From the IMG/VR virus record IMGVR_UViG_3300005337_000441, positions 1-64,000 of that record: a DNA stretch of 64,000 nt; one strand, written 5' to 3'. Of the stretch, positions 44,156-51,800 are shown piece by piece; position 1 is the stretch's first letter, and each line of letters opens with the position of its first letter. The notes beneath the pieces were generated by a model. The model made no database searches. It worked only from the letters and a program-made list of their open reading frames with translations, and was not told where the DNA came from. Origin of the DNA: a virus. A program made the translations under genes and the position numbers.

Positions 44156-44920
44156 ATGGGAATGATCAAGTTTCAAGCCACCCGACTGGAAGGTACGGGC
44201 AAGGCAGGCGTGTTGCAAGCCGATGCGGACGGGTACTACACCCTGCCCATCGGCGGACTGAACTGTCTCAACAGTGCAGGCAAGTACTACACGCTGCAAG
44301 GCGCGGAGGAACTCTTCAAGGAGTCCTCCACGTTCATGCGGCGAGTGAAAAACGGATGTCTCAAGGGCGAAGTGGGTCACCCCAAGCGCGACCCCAAGAT
44401 GTCCGACGACGACTTCGTGGCGCGGTTGCTCACCATCGATGAGACCAACATCTGCTGCCACATCTCCGAGATCTGGCTGGACCATGAGTTCGGTGCCAAG
44501 AACCCGGAGTTCAAGAACCCGGCGCTCGTGGCCATCATGGCCAAGGTCAAGCCTGCCGGTGCCAAGGGCCAGTTCCTGAAGGAAGCCTTCGAGAACAAGA
44601 ACGAGAACGTCTGCTTCTCGATCCGCTCGTTCACGAACGACTACTACCAGCGTGGCCAGTGCTTCCGAGTGCTGGAAACCATCGTGACGTTCGACTACGT
44701 CAACGAAGGCGGCATCGCCAACGCTTCCAAATGGAGCGCTCCGACGCTGGAGGAACTCAACGAGACGGCCGTGACCCACGGTCAACTGCGTCGCTTCCTG
44801 GCTACCGAGTCGATCGGCGCCATGGAAGACAGCAAGAGCATCGCCCTGGAGCTCGTCTCCAATGTCGCGAAGCCCTCGCAGCAGTTCCAGTCTCCCAAGC
44901 CCGGTTACGCCAACTGGTAA
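44156..44920 (+). CDS. Prohead maturation protease-like protein (gp21/S80 type)
   Basis: 254 residues. The region NGCLKGEVGHPKRD (H75) followed by FVARLLTIDETNICCHISEI resembles the conserved 'GELGHP' histidine region of T4 gp21-type prohead proteases. CFSIRSF (S155), after a central stretch with AKGQFLKEAFENKN, resembles their serine-containing 'SxR' strand. The H-to-S distance fits the family broadly. These enzymes cleave scaffold and capsid proteins inside the assembling head before DNA packaging, then destroy themselves. Neighbouring coupled genes (41981, 43435) support a head cluster. The third catalytic residue cannot be placed confidently. A strong hairpin follows. Confidence 0.6.
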   Translation: MGMIKFQATRLEGTGKAGVLQADADGYYTLPIGGLNCLNSAGKYYTLQGAEELFKESSTFMRRVKNGCLKGEVGHPKRDPKMSDDDFVARLLTIDETNICCHISEIWLDHEFGAKNPEFKNPALVAIMAKVKPAGAKGQFLKEAFENKNENVCFSIRSFTNDYYQRGQCFRVLETIVTFDYVNEGGIANASKWSAPTLEELNETAVTHGQLRRFLATESIGAMEDSKSIALELVSNVAKPSQQFQSPKPGYANW

Positions 44921-44935
44921 TGAAAACCGCCATAG

Positions 44936-44976
44936 AGAGCCCGGGGAATAACCCTGGGCTCTTTGTGGTTGTTTTT
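44936..44976 (+). terminator. Hairpin terminator after protease gene
   Basis: An 11-bp stem (44936-44946 with 44952-44962, one wobble) and an AATAA loop, followed by TTTGTGGTTGTTTTTCTTTTT. Canonical form with a T-rich tail. Confidence 0.88.
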
Positions 44977-45050
44977 CTTTTTATCAGTTATCGATTGGGT
45001 AGGATCATCAGCATCTTACCTCAATTACATTCACAAAAGGGAGTTCCCCC

Positions 45051-45080
45051 ATGATGACCACTGGTGCCATCGCCGACTAA
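45051..45080 (+). CDS. Nine-codon leader ORF with strong RBS
   Basis: ATG at 45051 follows AAAGGGAG at good spacing and encodes MMTTGAIAD before a TAA at 45078. It lies 17 bases before the next gene's start. A leader peptide that couples or regulates translation of the 174-residue gene, or a decayed gene start, would explain it. There is no support beyond the RBS and the frame. Confidence 0.35.
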   Translation: MMTTGAIAD

Positions 45081-45097
45081 GTCCCGGTAGGTTTTAC

Positions 45098-45622
45098 ATG
45101 AACATCATCTCTCGACTCTTCCTGTTCTATGAGCAGGCTGAACTTCAAAAACATCGCCCCATCGGCGATATCTTCAACTACGAGTCAGACTTTGTGGGCC
45201 CCAAGATGCTCGCAGAGTTCGTGGTTCGCATGAAAGAATACACGGTGGCTTCGCTGCTTTTCCCGCCCAACGGCGTGGACAGCATCCTGACGCTGCCCAG
45301 CGGCAAGTACCGCTCCGGTTTTCACCTCGATCACAAAATCGAGGGCCTCTTCGAGAAGAAGCACTTCATCTTGGTGATGCAGCGCGAAGCATTCATCGAG
45401 ACGGGCAACTACGTTGTGCTCAAGATCTCCGAAGAAGGCGACCGGGTGTACATGTACTACGTCCTGGAAACGCACACCACGCCAGTGCTCTTCACCAACC
45501 TGGAACTCGACCTCCTGGAGACACACTCCGTGATCGTGGAGAAGATGTTCCAGATCGTGCTGGGTGAGATGGAGACGGTGCTCGGCCCTCAGGTCAAGAC
45601 CTTCGCTGTCACGCAGGTGTGA
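45098..45622 (+). CDS. Unknown protein
   Basis: 174 residues from the ATG at 45098; longer in-frame readings lack a ribosome-binding site and cross the leader ORF. It is rich in alternating strands (EYTVASLLFPPNGVDSILTL, then GNYVVLKISEEGDRVYMYYV) and ends in helical segments. No motif recognised. GGTAGG lies upstream. It ends two bases before the next gene, with which it forms a pair downstream of the terminator at 44936. Confidence 0.6.
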   Translation: MNIISRLFLFYEQAELQKHRPIGDIFNYESDFVGPKMLAEFVVRMKEYTVASLLFPPNGVDSILTLPSGKYRSGFHLDHKIEGLFEKKHFILVMQREAFIETGNYVVLKISEEGDRVYMYYVLETHTTPVLFTNLELDLLETHSVIVEKMFQIVLGEMETVLGPQVKTFAVTQV

Positions 45623-45624
45623 TC

Positions 45625-46143
45625 ATGAAGGACATCAAACGGATGTACAAAGACAAGGACGCCTTGGTGAACCTGGTGTACAACCACATGAAAGTGGCTG
45701 GTCCCAAGTCCTTGACGATCCGAACCGATATCCCTCTCGTGAACCAACACCAGCTGTGGAACATCCAGGAGTTCGCTGCGGTCAGAGACTACTACGCGCA
45801 GCTGTACACCGAACTCCAGTCCTACATCGAGAGCGCCTATGGGCGAGGGATCAATCCGGTGACGGATTATCTGTACAAGTCGTTCCTGGACTCTCTGGCG
45901 TCTTCCGACCTCCAGAAGAGCGTGCACCAGCTCCATGCGTTTTACAAACGCACCATGACCGAGCAGAACGCGATCGTGATCGACACGGCCGTGGAGAGGA
46001 ATACCGCCTCAACGCCCACGGACTATTCGGTCGCCGTGAAGCTCTTCGTGCGCATGGTCAGGCTCAGCTCCACCGAGCCTTTGTTGGTAGTACCTTTGGC
46101 CCAGTACCGCTTCAATCTCGAAATCAAGCATCAAAGCAAATAG
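45625..46143 (+). CDS. Unknown protein
   Basis: 172 residues from the ATG at 45625, two bases after the previous stop; an in-frame GTG at 45619 would overlap it. The first 110 residues are helical (WNIQEFAAVRDYYAQLYTEL, then DYLYKSFLDSLASSDLQKSV), and the end is strand-rich (YSVAVKLFVRMVRLSS). The last codons overlap the left arm of the following terminator hairpin. No family recognised. Confidence 0.6.
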   Translation: MKDIKRMYKDKDALVNLVYNHMKVAGPKSLTIRTDIPLVNQHQLWNIQEFAAVRDYYAQLYTELQSYIESAYGRGINPVTDYLYKSFLDSLASSDLQKSVHQLHAFYKRTMTEQNAIVIDTAVERNTASTPTDYSVAVKLFVRMVRLSSTEPLLVVPLAQYRFNLEIKHQSK

Positions 46144-46180
46144 TCGGGGACAACCTCGGCTATTTGCTCTTTTGTGCTGT
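46135..46180 (+). terminator. Hairpin terminator with TGTGCTGTC tail
   Basis: A 15-bp stem (46135-46149 with 46154-46168, two wobbles) and an ACAA loop, overlapping the upstream stop codon and followed by CTTTTGTGCTGTCTCC. Confidence 0.85.
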
Positions 46181-46242
46181 CTCCAATTTTTACTGGAAGT
46201 TACTAATTCCTGTGGTTTGGGTCTGTACACCCAGGAGAACAT

Positions 46243-46728
46243 ATGACCGCACAATACACCCCTAATGGCGGCATCCCGATCGAGATGCTGCACAATCTGC
46301 ACGCCGGCCTGGAGAACATGCTGAGCGGTAATAACCAGGCAACTGTCGCACTGATGTTCACTCGCGAAGAAGCGCTGGGTGAAACCTACGGCAAGTTTGT
46401 TGCAGCGATCCTGAATGAAGCCCAGTCTTTCATCGAGACCCGTTGGCCGCTGTCGATGGACAGGCGCGTGAAGTCGATCACGGAAGCGCTCTCGATCACG
46501 GGTCCCACTCCCGAAGGCGTCTTCCAGTCGGAAACGAAAGTGCTGGGTCTGACCGGCGTTACGGAGAAGCTGACTGGCGGCGTGATGCAGATCAGCTTTG
46601 AAGCGCGCAATCTGGACAAGTCCATCATCTTCAATGTGGTGGCGGAGATGAGCATGAACTTCAGCGGTCACCGTGTGACCACGGGTCAGAACTTCATCCT
46701 CGGCATTCATCATCGTTCCGAAAGTTGA
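46243..46728 (+). CDS. Unknown protein
   Basis: 161 residues, not recognised. CCAGGAGAAC precedes the ATG. The N-terminal half is helical (TREEALGETYGKFVAAILNE) and the second half is strand-rich (GGVMQISFEARNLDKSIIFN), ending in IHHRSES. The upstream gap 46173-46242 has no good copy of the promoter element. The gene stands alone between a terminator and the promoter at 46752. Confidence 0.6.
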   Translation: MTAQYTPNGGIPIEMLHNLHAGLENMLSGNNQATVALMFTREEALGETYGKFVAAILNEAQSFIETRWPLSMDRRVKSITEALSITGPTPEGVFQSETKVLGLTGVTEKLTGGVMQISFEARNLDKSIIFNVVAEMSMNFSGHRVTTGQNFILGIHHRSES

Positions 46729-46751
46729 AGGCTCACCTTCAATCGTTTTTT

Positions 46752-46773
46752 GGTCACATATACTTTCCTCGAC
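46752..46773 (+). promoter_or_regulatory. Candidate phage promoter (GGTCAC-NN-ATACTT type)
   Basis: GGTCACATATACTTTCCTCG, then AC, is one of the best copies of the repeated intergenic element. It is followed by two direct repeats of TTCTAGAT (46779 and 46793), each containing a TCTAGA palindrome, which might bind a regulator or shape the 5' leader of the gene at 46829. Confidence 0.65.
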
Positions 46774-46828
46774 AGAACTTCTAGATCAATGATTCTAGAT
46801 TCTGATTCACTTCAAGAAAGTGGTCTTT

Positions 46829-47185
46829 ATGTCTACAACAAAGACACTTCACCTCGTAATGTGGATTCCAGTCAATGGTGACATGGAGCAGTCCAATTAC
46901 GTCAGTGCGACGATGAATGGGTACGACTATCGTACTACCATTGATCACGCCAGGAATTTCGGATCACCTGAAGCGGCTCGCGAGTATGTTCGTGTACATA
47001 ACTCTGTTGAAGACCCTTCGGAGCTGATCTACGTGCAGGTTGGGGCGATTTATACCCCCAACTACATCCCCAACGTTATCCCGGCAGCGGGACACCAAAA
47101 ACCCCGCGGTCGGGCTCAAGGAACCCTCCGCAATGAACCTGCAAGCCACAGCGAACGACGTCGCAGAAGCGACCACGACAACTGA
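46829..47185 (+). CDS. Unknown protein overlapping the next gene
   Basis: 118 residues from the ATG at 46829, the first gene after a good promoter candidate; only a weak GAAAG site precedes it. The first 80 residues look like a folded small alpha/beta domain (LHLVMWIPVNGDM, then DHARNFGSPEAAREYVRV, then LIYVQVGAIY). The last 35 are basic and low-complexity and lie over the start of the next gene, overlapping it by 53 bases. That tail may simply follow from the overlap. No family recognised. Confidence 0.55.
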   Translation: MSTTKTLHLVMWIPVNGDMEQSNYVSATMNGYDYRTTIDHARNFGSPEAAREYVRVHNSVEDPSELIYVQVGAIYTPNYIPNVIPAAGHQKPRGRAQGTLRNEPASHSERRRRSDHDN

Positions 47186-47621
47186 GACAAAGAAGCGCAT
47201 CAAGCTCAGTAAGTACAAACAGAACTTCATCCAACACATGCAGTTCCTGTTCCCCGAAGAGGTCCTGGACTTCACGGTGGACGACACCAACGAGTTCACG
47301 GACCCGACGGTGGCGAAGTACTTCAAGATCTTTCATAAAGGTCGCGATACTGGGCGTTTCTATGAGCCCGAGCTTTTCATCGTGGGTAAAGTCACAGACG
47401 CTGGTGAACTCCAGTTCTCTGATGCACCCAAGGTGATGAAGAACTTCCACATGGCGCAAGTGGCCATCGACCGGATGACCAAACGCTTTGGTGGACCCTA
47501 TCTCGCATTCGGCCTGTCCAAGGGCTGGGCGCAGATGCTCGCCAAGAAGCTGTTGCTGGAAGACACCCAGCAGCTCGAACAACTCAAGGTCCGCGTACGA
47601 CCCAACCCGAAACCACGATAG
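47133..47621 (+). CDS. Unknown protein
   Basis: 162 residues from the ATG at 47133 after CAAGGAACC; a longer in-frame start at 47040 lacks a ribosome-binding site. A threonine-rich start (ATTTTETKKR) is followed by a basic helical domain (IKLSKYKQNFIQHMQFLFPE), a mixed centre and a basic C-terminus (KVRVRPNPKPR). The basic ends could bind nucleic acid. It starts within the preceding gene in a different frame. Confidence 0.6.
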   Translation: MNLQATANDVAEATTTTETKKRIKLSKYKQNFIQHMQFLFPEEVLDFTVDDTNEFTDPTVAKYFKIFHKGRDTGRFYEPELFIVGKVTDAGELQFSDAPKVMKNFHMAQVAIDRMTKRFGGPYLAFGLSKGWAQMLAKKLLLEDTQQLEQLKVRVRPNPKPR

Positions 47622-47630
47622 GAAACTGTC

Positions 47631-47864
47631 ATGTTCAACATTGACCCCGATATGTCCACGGAAGAGATCAAGGCGTATTTCGAGGCTTTGCCCGAAGAAG
47701 AGAAACACGCCATGGTCAAAATGATCGTGTCGGGCGTCAATGCTCTTGTGTTCGACGTACTGGCAGTGGACCAGGTCGCCAAGAGCAACGGCCACGACAT
47801 GCCCACCGAGGCAGACTTCACCCAAGCACTGATGGGTAGCAACATCCCTCAGCAACTGCACTAA
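47631..47864 (+). CDS. Small acidic unknown protein
   Basis: 77 residues, nine bases after the previous stop. Acidic and helical (DMSTEEIKAYFEALPEEEKH, then MVKMIVSGVNALVFDVLAV). GATAGGAAA precedes the ATG. No family recognised. Small acidic proteins are common among phage host-takeover factors, but there is nothing specific here. Confidence 0.6.
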   Translation: MFNIDPDMSTEEIKAYFEALPEEEKHAMVKMIVSGVNALVFDVLAVDQVAKSNGHDMPTEADFTQALMGSNIPQQLH

Positions 47865-47894
47865 AACCAACCCGCCATTGAAAGGAGAAAACTC

Positions 47895-48239
47895 ATGGCA
47901 CTGAACCACACGCACCTGATCGATTCTTTGCTGGGTCCGCAAGCCGGCGCCATTGCCGTGCTGGCCAATGCAAGCCACGCAGAACTTCCCCAGCTGGGTC
48001 GTGAACCTTCGGCCAAAGCGCTGGAGGCCTACATCGACATCTACCTCAGCACCCGTGCCAAGCCGGCGGGCAACCCCCATGCTCCCATCTTCAAGGTGGA
48101 GCTGCCGGACAACACCATCGTCACTCTGGCCGTGGGCATGGAACTCAGCCGCACCTACTTGGCCACCGGCTGGGTCAGCTGCCGCCACCAGGCGGGTTCA
48201 GCTGACAACGCCAACGCCAGCTTCCTGTGGATGTCATGA
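47895..48239 (+). CDS. Unknown protein
   Basis: 114 residues with a strong AAAGGAGAAA site before the ATG. The N-terminal half is helical (LGPQAGAIAVLANASHAELP), followed by strands (APIFKVELPDNTIVTLAVGM) and a cysteine/histidine-bearing end (GWVSCRHQAGS). Codons are GC-rich. Its last four bases overlap the next start (ATGA). No family recognised. Confidence 0.6.
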   Translation: MALNHTHLIDSLLGPQAGAIAVLANASHAELPQLGREPSAKALEAYIDIYLSTRAKPAGNPHAPIFKVELPDNTIVTLAVGMELSRTYLATGWVSCRHQAGSADNANASFLWMS

Positions 48240-48586
48240 CAGAGGGCCAAGTCACTGGGCCTGAGGCCTACGACCGGCTGGCCTCCAAGGTGCGCATTCC
48301 ACAGCGTGTCACGTTCCTGGAAGCCATCGCTTACATCGAATGGTGGCTCGCCAAGCCTTTCGAGAACGCTGCCAGCCTGGACATCCAAGCGTTCGAGCAT
48401 CTGTACACGAACTCCGTGTTCATTCGGTTCCCGGACGCTTCGATCTTTGATGACGAGATTTACACCAAGCTCATTGCCATCTACCGGCAAGCGGGTTGGG
48501 GTGACCTCACCATCCTCTACGGCGACAGTCCCGATACCGAGTACCAAGTCCATGTGGTGCTCTCCAAGCCGCTGAAGCACTCATAG
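48236..48586 (+). CDS. Unknown protein
   Basis: 116 residues from the ATG at 48236, which overlaps the preceding stop, so translation is coupled. A helical N-terminus (VTFLEAIAYIEWWLAKPFEN) is followed by a mixed region ending VHVVLSKPLKHS. No motif recognised. A strong hairpin begins 2 bases after the stop. Confidence 0.6.
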   Translation: MTEGQVTGPEAYDRLASKVRIPQRVTFLEAIAYIEWWLAKPFENAASLDIQAFEHLYTNSVFIRFPDASIFDDEIYTKLIAIYRQAGWGDLTILYGDSPDTEYQVHVVLSKPLKHS

Positions 48587-48587
48587 G

Positions 48588-48625
48588 AGAGGAGGGCATT
48601 GCGCCCTCCTCTTTCTTTGTCTGTC
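48588..48625 (+). terminator. Hairpin terminator
   Basis: A 10-bp perfect stem (48588-48597 with 48603-48612) with an ATTGC loop, followed by TTCTTTGTCTGTC. Confidence 0.85.
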
Positions 48626-48643
48626 AATTTTCAAGGAGTTTGA

Positions 48644-49435
48644 ATGAAAGCAGTGAAACTGTGGGCACTTCTTGCGAAGGCGACTCGCATCGAAATTCTG
48701 GACTGGGGCAAGGACACCTTTCACAAGGTTGAAGGCTCCATCCTCCTGATCGGCAACAGCACGCTGTACGGTGGTCGTGCGGAGTTCCAAGTTGACATCC
48801 GTCAGACGGTGCTCTACGGCGGCGGTGAAGCGCTGGTGCCGGTAACCTATGTCGGCATTCCACAGCCGGCACAACAGCCGCGTGAACACATCATCCGTTT
48901 CTTCGAGGAAACGCCGCTGAACCTGGACAACGCCCTGAACCCGATCACGCCGGATCACCAGTGCGAGCTGGCGATCCACGTGCCGTGTCCGGTGTGTAAG
49001 GTCGAGGTGGGTAAACGCTGCCACGATGGCGGGAACGAGCCGCTGCACCCGCACACGCACCGCATCAAGGCCGCCTTGGTCGAAGCAGGCATGGATCCCG
49101 AAGAGGTCGAGACCTTTTGGAAGGAACCCCCGCTCAAGTCGCTCTTGGGTGGGGATCCGGACGAGAAGGTCACGCTCAACATCTTCGAAACCGATGGCCT
49201 GGCCCGTTTCTGGCGTGACGGTGCGGAGATCTCGATCGACGACGTCAAGACGATTGGCGAGTTCATCCAGACCAACGTCGAGACCGAGTACGAGTTGCGC
49301 GTCGTGGCCGTCAAGGACGACTCCACGCTGCTGCGCATCGTCCAACAGCGCTTGGTGTTCCCCATTCCTGCCGGCGGCTCCCAGAACAACAAATGGGATC
49401 CGAAGGGCAAGGTGTTCCGCACCATCGTCGACTGA
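48644..49435 (+). CDS. Unknown protein with zinc-ribbon-like motif
   Basis: 263 residues. The N-terminal 70 residues (LWALLAKATRIEILDWGKDT, then GEALVPVTYV) resemble three small proteins encoded just downstream. A zinc-binding segment lies at about residues 115-145: CPVCKVEVGKRCHDGG, then HPHTHRIKAA. That is a C-x2-C-x8-C arrangement with trailing histidines of a type seen in many phage proteins. The last 100 residues are beta-rich (DEKVTLNIFETDGLARFW). Function unknown; nucleic-acid binding is possible. The start follows CAAGGAG. Confidence 0.6.
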   Translation: MKAVKLWALLAKATRIEILDWGKDTFHKVEGSILLIGNSTLYGGRAEFQVDIRQTVLYGGGEALVPVTYVGIPQPAQQPREHIIRFFEETPLNLDNALNPITPDHQCELAIHVPCPVCKVEVGKRCHDGGNEPLHPHTHRIKAALVEAGMDPEEVETFWKEPPLKSLLGGDPDEKVTLNIFETDGLARFWRDGAEISIDDVKTIGEFIQTNVETEYELRVVAVKDDSTLLRIVQQRLVFPIPAGGSQNNKWDPKGKVFRTIVD

Positions 49436-49436
49436 G

Positions 49437-49472
49437 AGAAGGGGTCCCTGCAAAGGGGCCTCTTTTTTTTTT
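49437..49472 (+). terminator. Canonical hairpin terminator with long T-tract
   Basis: GGGGTCCCT pairs with AGGGGCCTC (one wobble) around a GCAA loop at 49450-49453, followed by ten consecutive T bases. The stem can extend into the T-tract. Confidence 0.92.
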
Positions 49473-49502
49473 GTTTTCGGGAGGCCTTCTGAAGTTTTCG
49501 AC

Positions 49503-49524
49503 AGTCATACATACTGTATGTGAG
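49503..49524 (+). promoter_or_regulatory. Possible promoter with overlapping dyad
   Basis: AGTCATACATACTGTATGTG contains a CATACT core in a context like the better copies and is itself a dyad (CATAC-ATACT-GTATG), which could act as an operator. A CCGTT/AACGG hairpin (49533-49550) lies in the leader before the gene at 49570. Confidence 0.45.
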
Positions 49525-49569
49525 ACCTATCCCCGTTCTAATTGTAACGGCAACAAGAGAGTTTCCAGA

Positions 49570-49875
49570 ATGAGTACCCAATTCACACTCGAACAACTGC
49601 TCGACGCCACTGAGCTGACAGTGATCGACGACGTCGAATGTCTCCGTGCAGAATACGGCATTGCTGGTGACAAGGACTGTGCAGCCTTTCACATGGCTGA
49701 CGAGACCACCATCTTCTTTGACCCCAGTCAACAAGTGACGCTGGAAGACGGCAAAGCTGTGATCCGTGTCACCTACCACGGCGACAAGACACGTACCGAG
49801 ACTACGGCGCTCTTCTTCACCTATGAGAAGGTCACGGCTGAGAAGGTCTTGGCCAAGATCCAAGAGCCTGGCTGA
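49570..49875 (+). CDS. Small unknown protein of a local paralogue family
   Basis: 101 residues from the ATG at 49570; longer frames run through the terminator. The layout is LEQLLDATELTVIDD at the start, FFDPSQQVTLEDGKAVIRVT in the middle and TTALFFTYEKVTAEKV at the end. The proteins at 50744 and 52251 and the N-terminus of 48644 have the same layout (helix, strand core, then an 'LF' strand and a short charged helix). This suggests a paralogue family of small alpha/beta proteins. No function known. Confidence 0.65.
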   Translation: MSTQFTLEQLLDATELTVIDDVECLRAEYGIAGDKDCAAFHMADETTIFFDPSQQVTLEDGKAVIRVTYHGDKTRTETTALFFTYEKVTAEKVLAKIQEPG

Positions 49876-49903
49876 CCCAGCCTGACCAACCTAGGGAGTC
49901 CAC

Positions 49904-50557
49904 ATGCGCAAGCAAGTTAACTCCACCTACGTTGGAGACGAGTTCACCGTCCGTTACCCACGGATTGAAAAAGAGGCCATTCCACCCTACAACGGGATGC
50001 GATGTAAACTCATGGGGTTCAAAGCTCGACTGGAGTATGCACTGCCCCATGTGCCTCGACTACAACATCTTGAGCCTGGTATTTACCAGACCATCGGAGA
50101 TCCGCTGGTAAAGCTTGAGACCGGCAAATTGCTCGACATCCCTCTCATGTACCTGGAACCCGAAGGCTACACCTTCGAAGATGAGATCGACAAGAACTAC
50201 CGGTATTACAAAGAGCAAATGACGTTTCACCGTGTGGGAGAACTCCCCACGATCAAGTGCAACGTCGGCGATACAATCTTGATTGCCAAAGACGGCGTCC
50301 TCGAAGACGACGTGGTGGCAACGGTCGATGACGTGTCCGTCCAGGGCAGTCGCGTCATCGTCGCTTTTGAACATGAGGACCAGCTGTTGACCGTTCCTCA
50401 AACACAAATCATCGACGTACTTGAACTGGGGCCGTATTCAGAGGAGTTCCGGTACCGTCGACAAATGAAGACCGTCAAAGAGATGGCGCGCTTAACGAAC
50501 CCCGGCATGAAATATGCCGACCATGAACAACTCGATGAAGGATGTGAACAGGAGTGA
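49904..50557 (+). CDS. Unknown protein
   Basis: 217 residues, preceded by CTAGGGAG. Strand-rich throughout (NVGDTILIAKDGVLEDDVVA, then SRVIVAFEHEDQLLTVPQTQ), which may include an SH3-like or KOW-like barrel, with an acidic tail (YADHEQLDEGCEQE). No family recognised. Downstream, 50558-50743 contains pyrimidine-rich sequence and no hairpin or promoter copy that I can support. Confidence 0.6.
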   Translation: MRKQVNSTYVGDEFTVRYPRIEKEAIPPYNGMRCKLMGFKARLEYALPHVPRLQHLEPGIYQTIGDPLVKLETGKLLDIPLMYLEPEGYTFEDEIDKNYRYYKEQMTFHRVGELPTIKCNVGDTILIAKDGVLEDDVVATVDDVSVQGSRVIVAFEHEDQLLTVPQTQIIDVLELGPYSEEFRYRRQMKTVKEMARLTNPGMKYADHEQLDEGCEQE

Positions 50558-50743
50558 ATTCTAGAGGACCCTCCCACCTCTACTATCTCTACCCCTTTTC
50601 CTCCTCCAAACGACCCATGTGCCGTCAGGACCGCCTGTTCCCCTTGATCGGGGATCCATCAGCCAGAACGTCCGATCTTACATGAGTTTGAGGGGGTAAT
50701 AACCCGTCAGGTATTGGACCCTGACATTCCTCAGGTAAAACTT

Positions 50744-51085
50744 ATGTCTGAAACAACTGTCAAATACGTGCTGTCGGATGTGCTCAGAAGCGCATCCAGT
50801 ATCATGATCGGTGAACGCAATGTGATCAAGGTGGAGATCCCATCGACACTCACACACCTCGTGCGCCTCGTGACGCTTGGACCCAGCGGTGAGATGGCCT
50901 ATCTGGCCGATCACACCAAGGAAGTCGAAGTCACCGAGGGCAAGATCGTCGTACCGTTGACGATCGAGGGCGTTGAAACCGAGGAGCTCACGGAAATCGA
51001 GCTCTTTGTGACGCGACCCCTGCTCAGCCAGGATGTCAAGCGTCAGATCGTCTCGGCGCCTGCCGAGAGTGCCCTCACGCAGTAA
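50744..51085 (+). CDS. Small unknown protein of a local paralogue family
   Basis: 113 residues from the ATG at 50744 after CTCAGGTAAAA. The layout follows the local family: VLSDVLRSASSIMIG at the start, then GKIVVPLTIEGVETEELTEI, then ELFVTRPLLSQDV. The closing strand and 'TRPLLSQDV' closely match 'FRPMTLDDV' of the 52251 protein. Role unknown. Confidence 0.65.
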   Translation: MSETTVKYVLSDVLRSASSIMIGERNVIKVEIPSTLTHLVRLVTLGPSGEMAYLADHTKEVEVTEGKIVVPLTIEGVETEELTEIELFVTRPLLSQDVKRQIVSAPAESALTQ

Positions 51086-51122
51086 AAAACCTGGATTCCT
51101 CGGGATCTAGTGGTATAGAGAG

Positions 51123-51162
51123 AACCCATTTCGGGAAAGTACCCCTTTCCTAGAGGTGGGTT
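51123..51162 (+). other. Inverted repeat before promoter
   Basis: AACCCA (51123-51128) pairs with TGGGTT (51157-51162), with an inner GGGAAAG/CTTTCC arm. It lies just upstream of the promoter-like element at 51163 and could end upstream transcription or act as an operator. Confidence 0.5.
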
Positions 51163-51184
51163 ACTCACTTATACTTCACGTGGA
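51163..51184 (+). promoter_or_regulatory. Candidate phage promoter (TCAC-NN-ATACTTCA type)
   Basis: ACTCACTTATACTTCACGTG, then GA, matches the TCAC-NN-ATACTTCA core exactly. A dyad TAGAAC/GTTCTA (51187-51205) follows in the leader. It precedes a gene with highly biased codons, as expected for a strong promoter. Confidence 0.65.
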
Positions 51185-51242
51185 CCTAGAACGAGAACTG
51201 TTCTAAGGAACCACCTTGTCAAACAATCGGAGATCCGACAAC

Positions 51243-51734
51243 ATGTCCAAGACCGCCACCGCGACCGAGGCCAAAGGCCCGACGCTCAAGACCGAAGTCC
51301 TCGAACTGGCCGACCGCATCGAAGCCGCCCTGAACGTCGACAACAAGACCGGCATGGCTCCCGCCGCCGACGACATCTACGAGCAGACCCTGCCCGAAGA
51401 CGTCACGATGACCCTGGTCAACAAGATCGAGAAGCACAACGCCAACTTCATCGCCGCCTCCACCTACGCGCTCGGCCGCGTCGGCACCAAGGCCCTGGCC
51501 GGCCACAAGAAGCTGGACAGCGTCGAGACCGTGATCAAGATGGGCGGCAAGAACGAGCTGCACCTGACCATGGAGCGTCAGCGCACCTACCCGAATCCGC
51601 AGGACAAGGAAAACCCCATCGTCAAGCATGGCGTGATCTCCGTGAACTACGACATCGTCGCCGACAACAACGCCGGCCAGCTCAAGATCGCGCGCTCGCT
51701 GATCAACGACCTGGCGGCCGACGCGCTGAAGTAA
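51243..51734 (+). CDS. Unknown protein, probably highly expressed
   Basis: 163 residues from the ATG at 51243 after CGGAGATCC; a TTG at 51216 is an alternative. The N-terminal half is helical and acidic (TEVLELADRIEAALNVDN) and the second half is strand-rich (NELHLTMERQRTYPNPQDKE, then VISVNYDIVADNNAG). Codon use is among the most biased in the window (nearly all GCC, CTG, GAC, AAG), and it has its own strong-looking promoter. An abundant virion or DNA-associated protein is likely, but no family match was found. Confidence 0.65.
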   Translation: MSKTATATEAKGPTLKTEVLELADRIEAALNVDNKTGMAPAADDIYEQTLPEDVTMTLVNKIEKHNANFIAASTYALGRVGTKALAGHKKLDSVETVIKMGGKNELHLTMERQRTYPNPQDKENPIVKHGVISVNYDIVADNNAGQLKIARSLINDLAADALK

Positions 51735-51762
51735 TTCGGCGCCCGCCACCAACGCTACTCCT

Positions 51763-51800
51763 CAGAGCCCCGGGACGTCCCGGGGCTCTGTTGTGCCCTT
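51763..51800 (+). terminator. Palindromic terminator hairpin
   Basis: A perfect 28-base palindrome (51763-51790) with CAGAGCCCCGGGA arms, followed by TTGTGCCCTTTCC. It ends the transcript of the gene at 51243. Confidence 0.85.
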
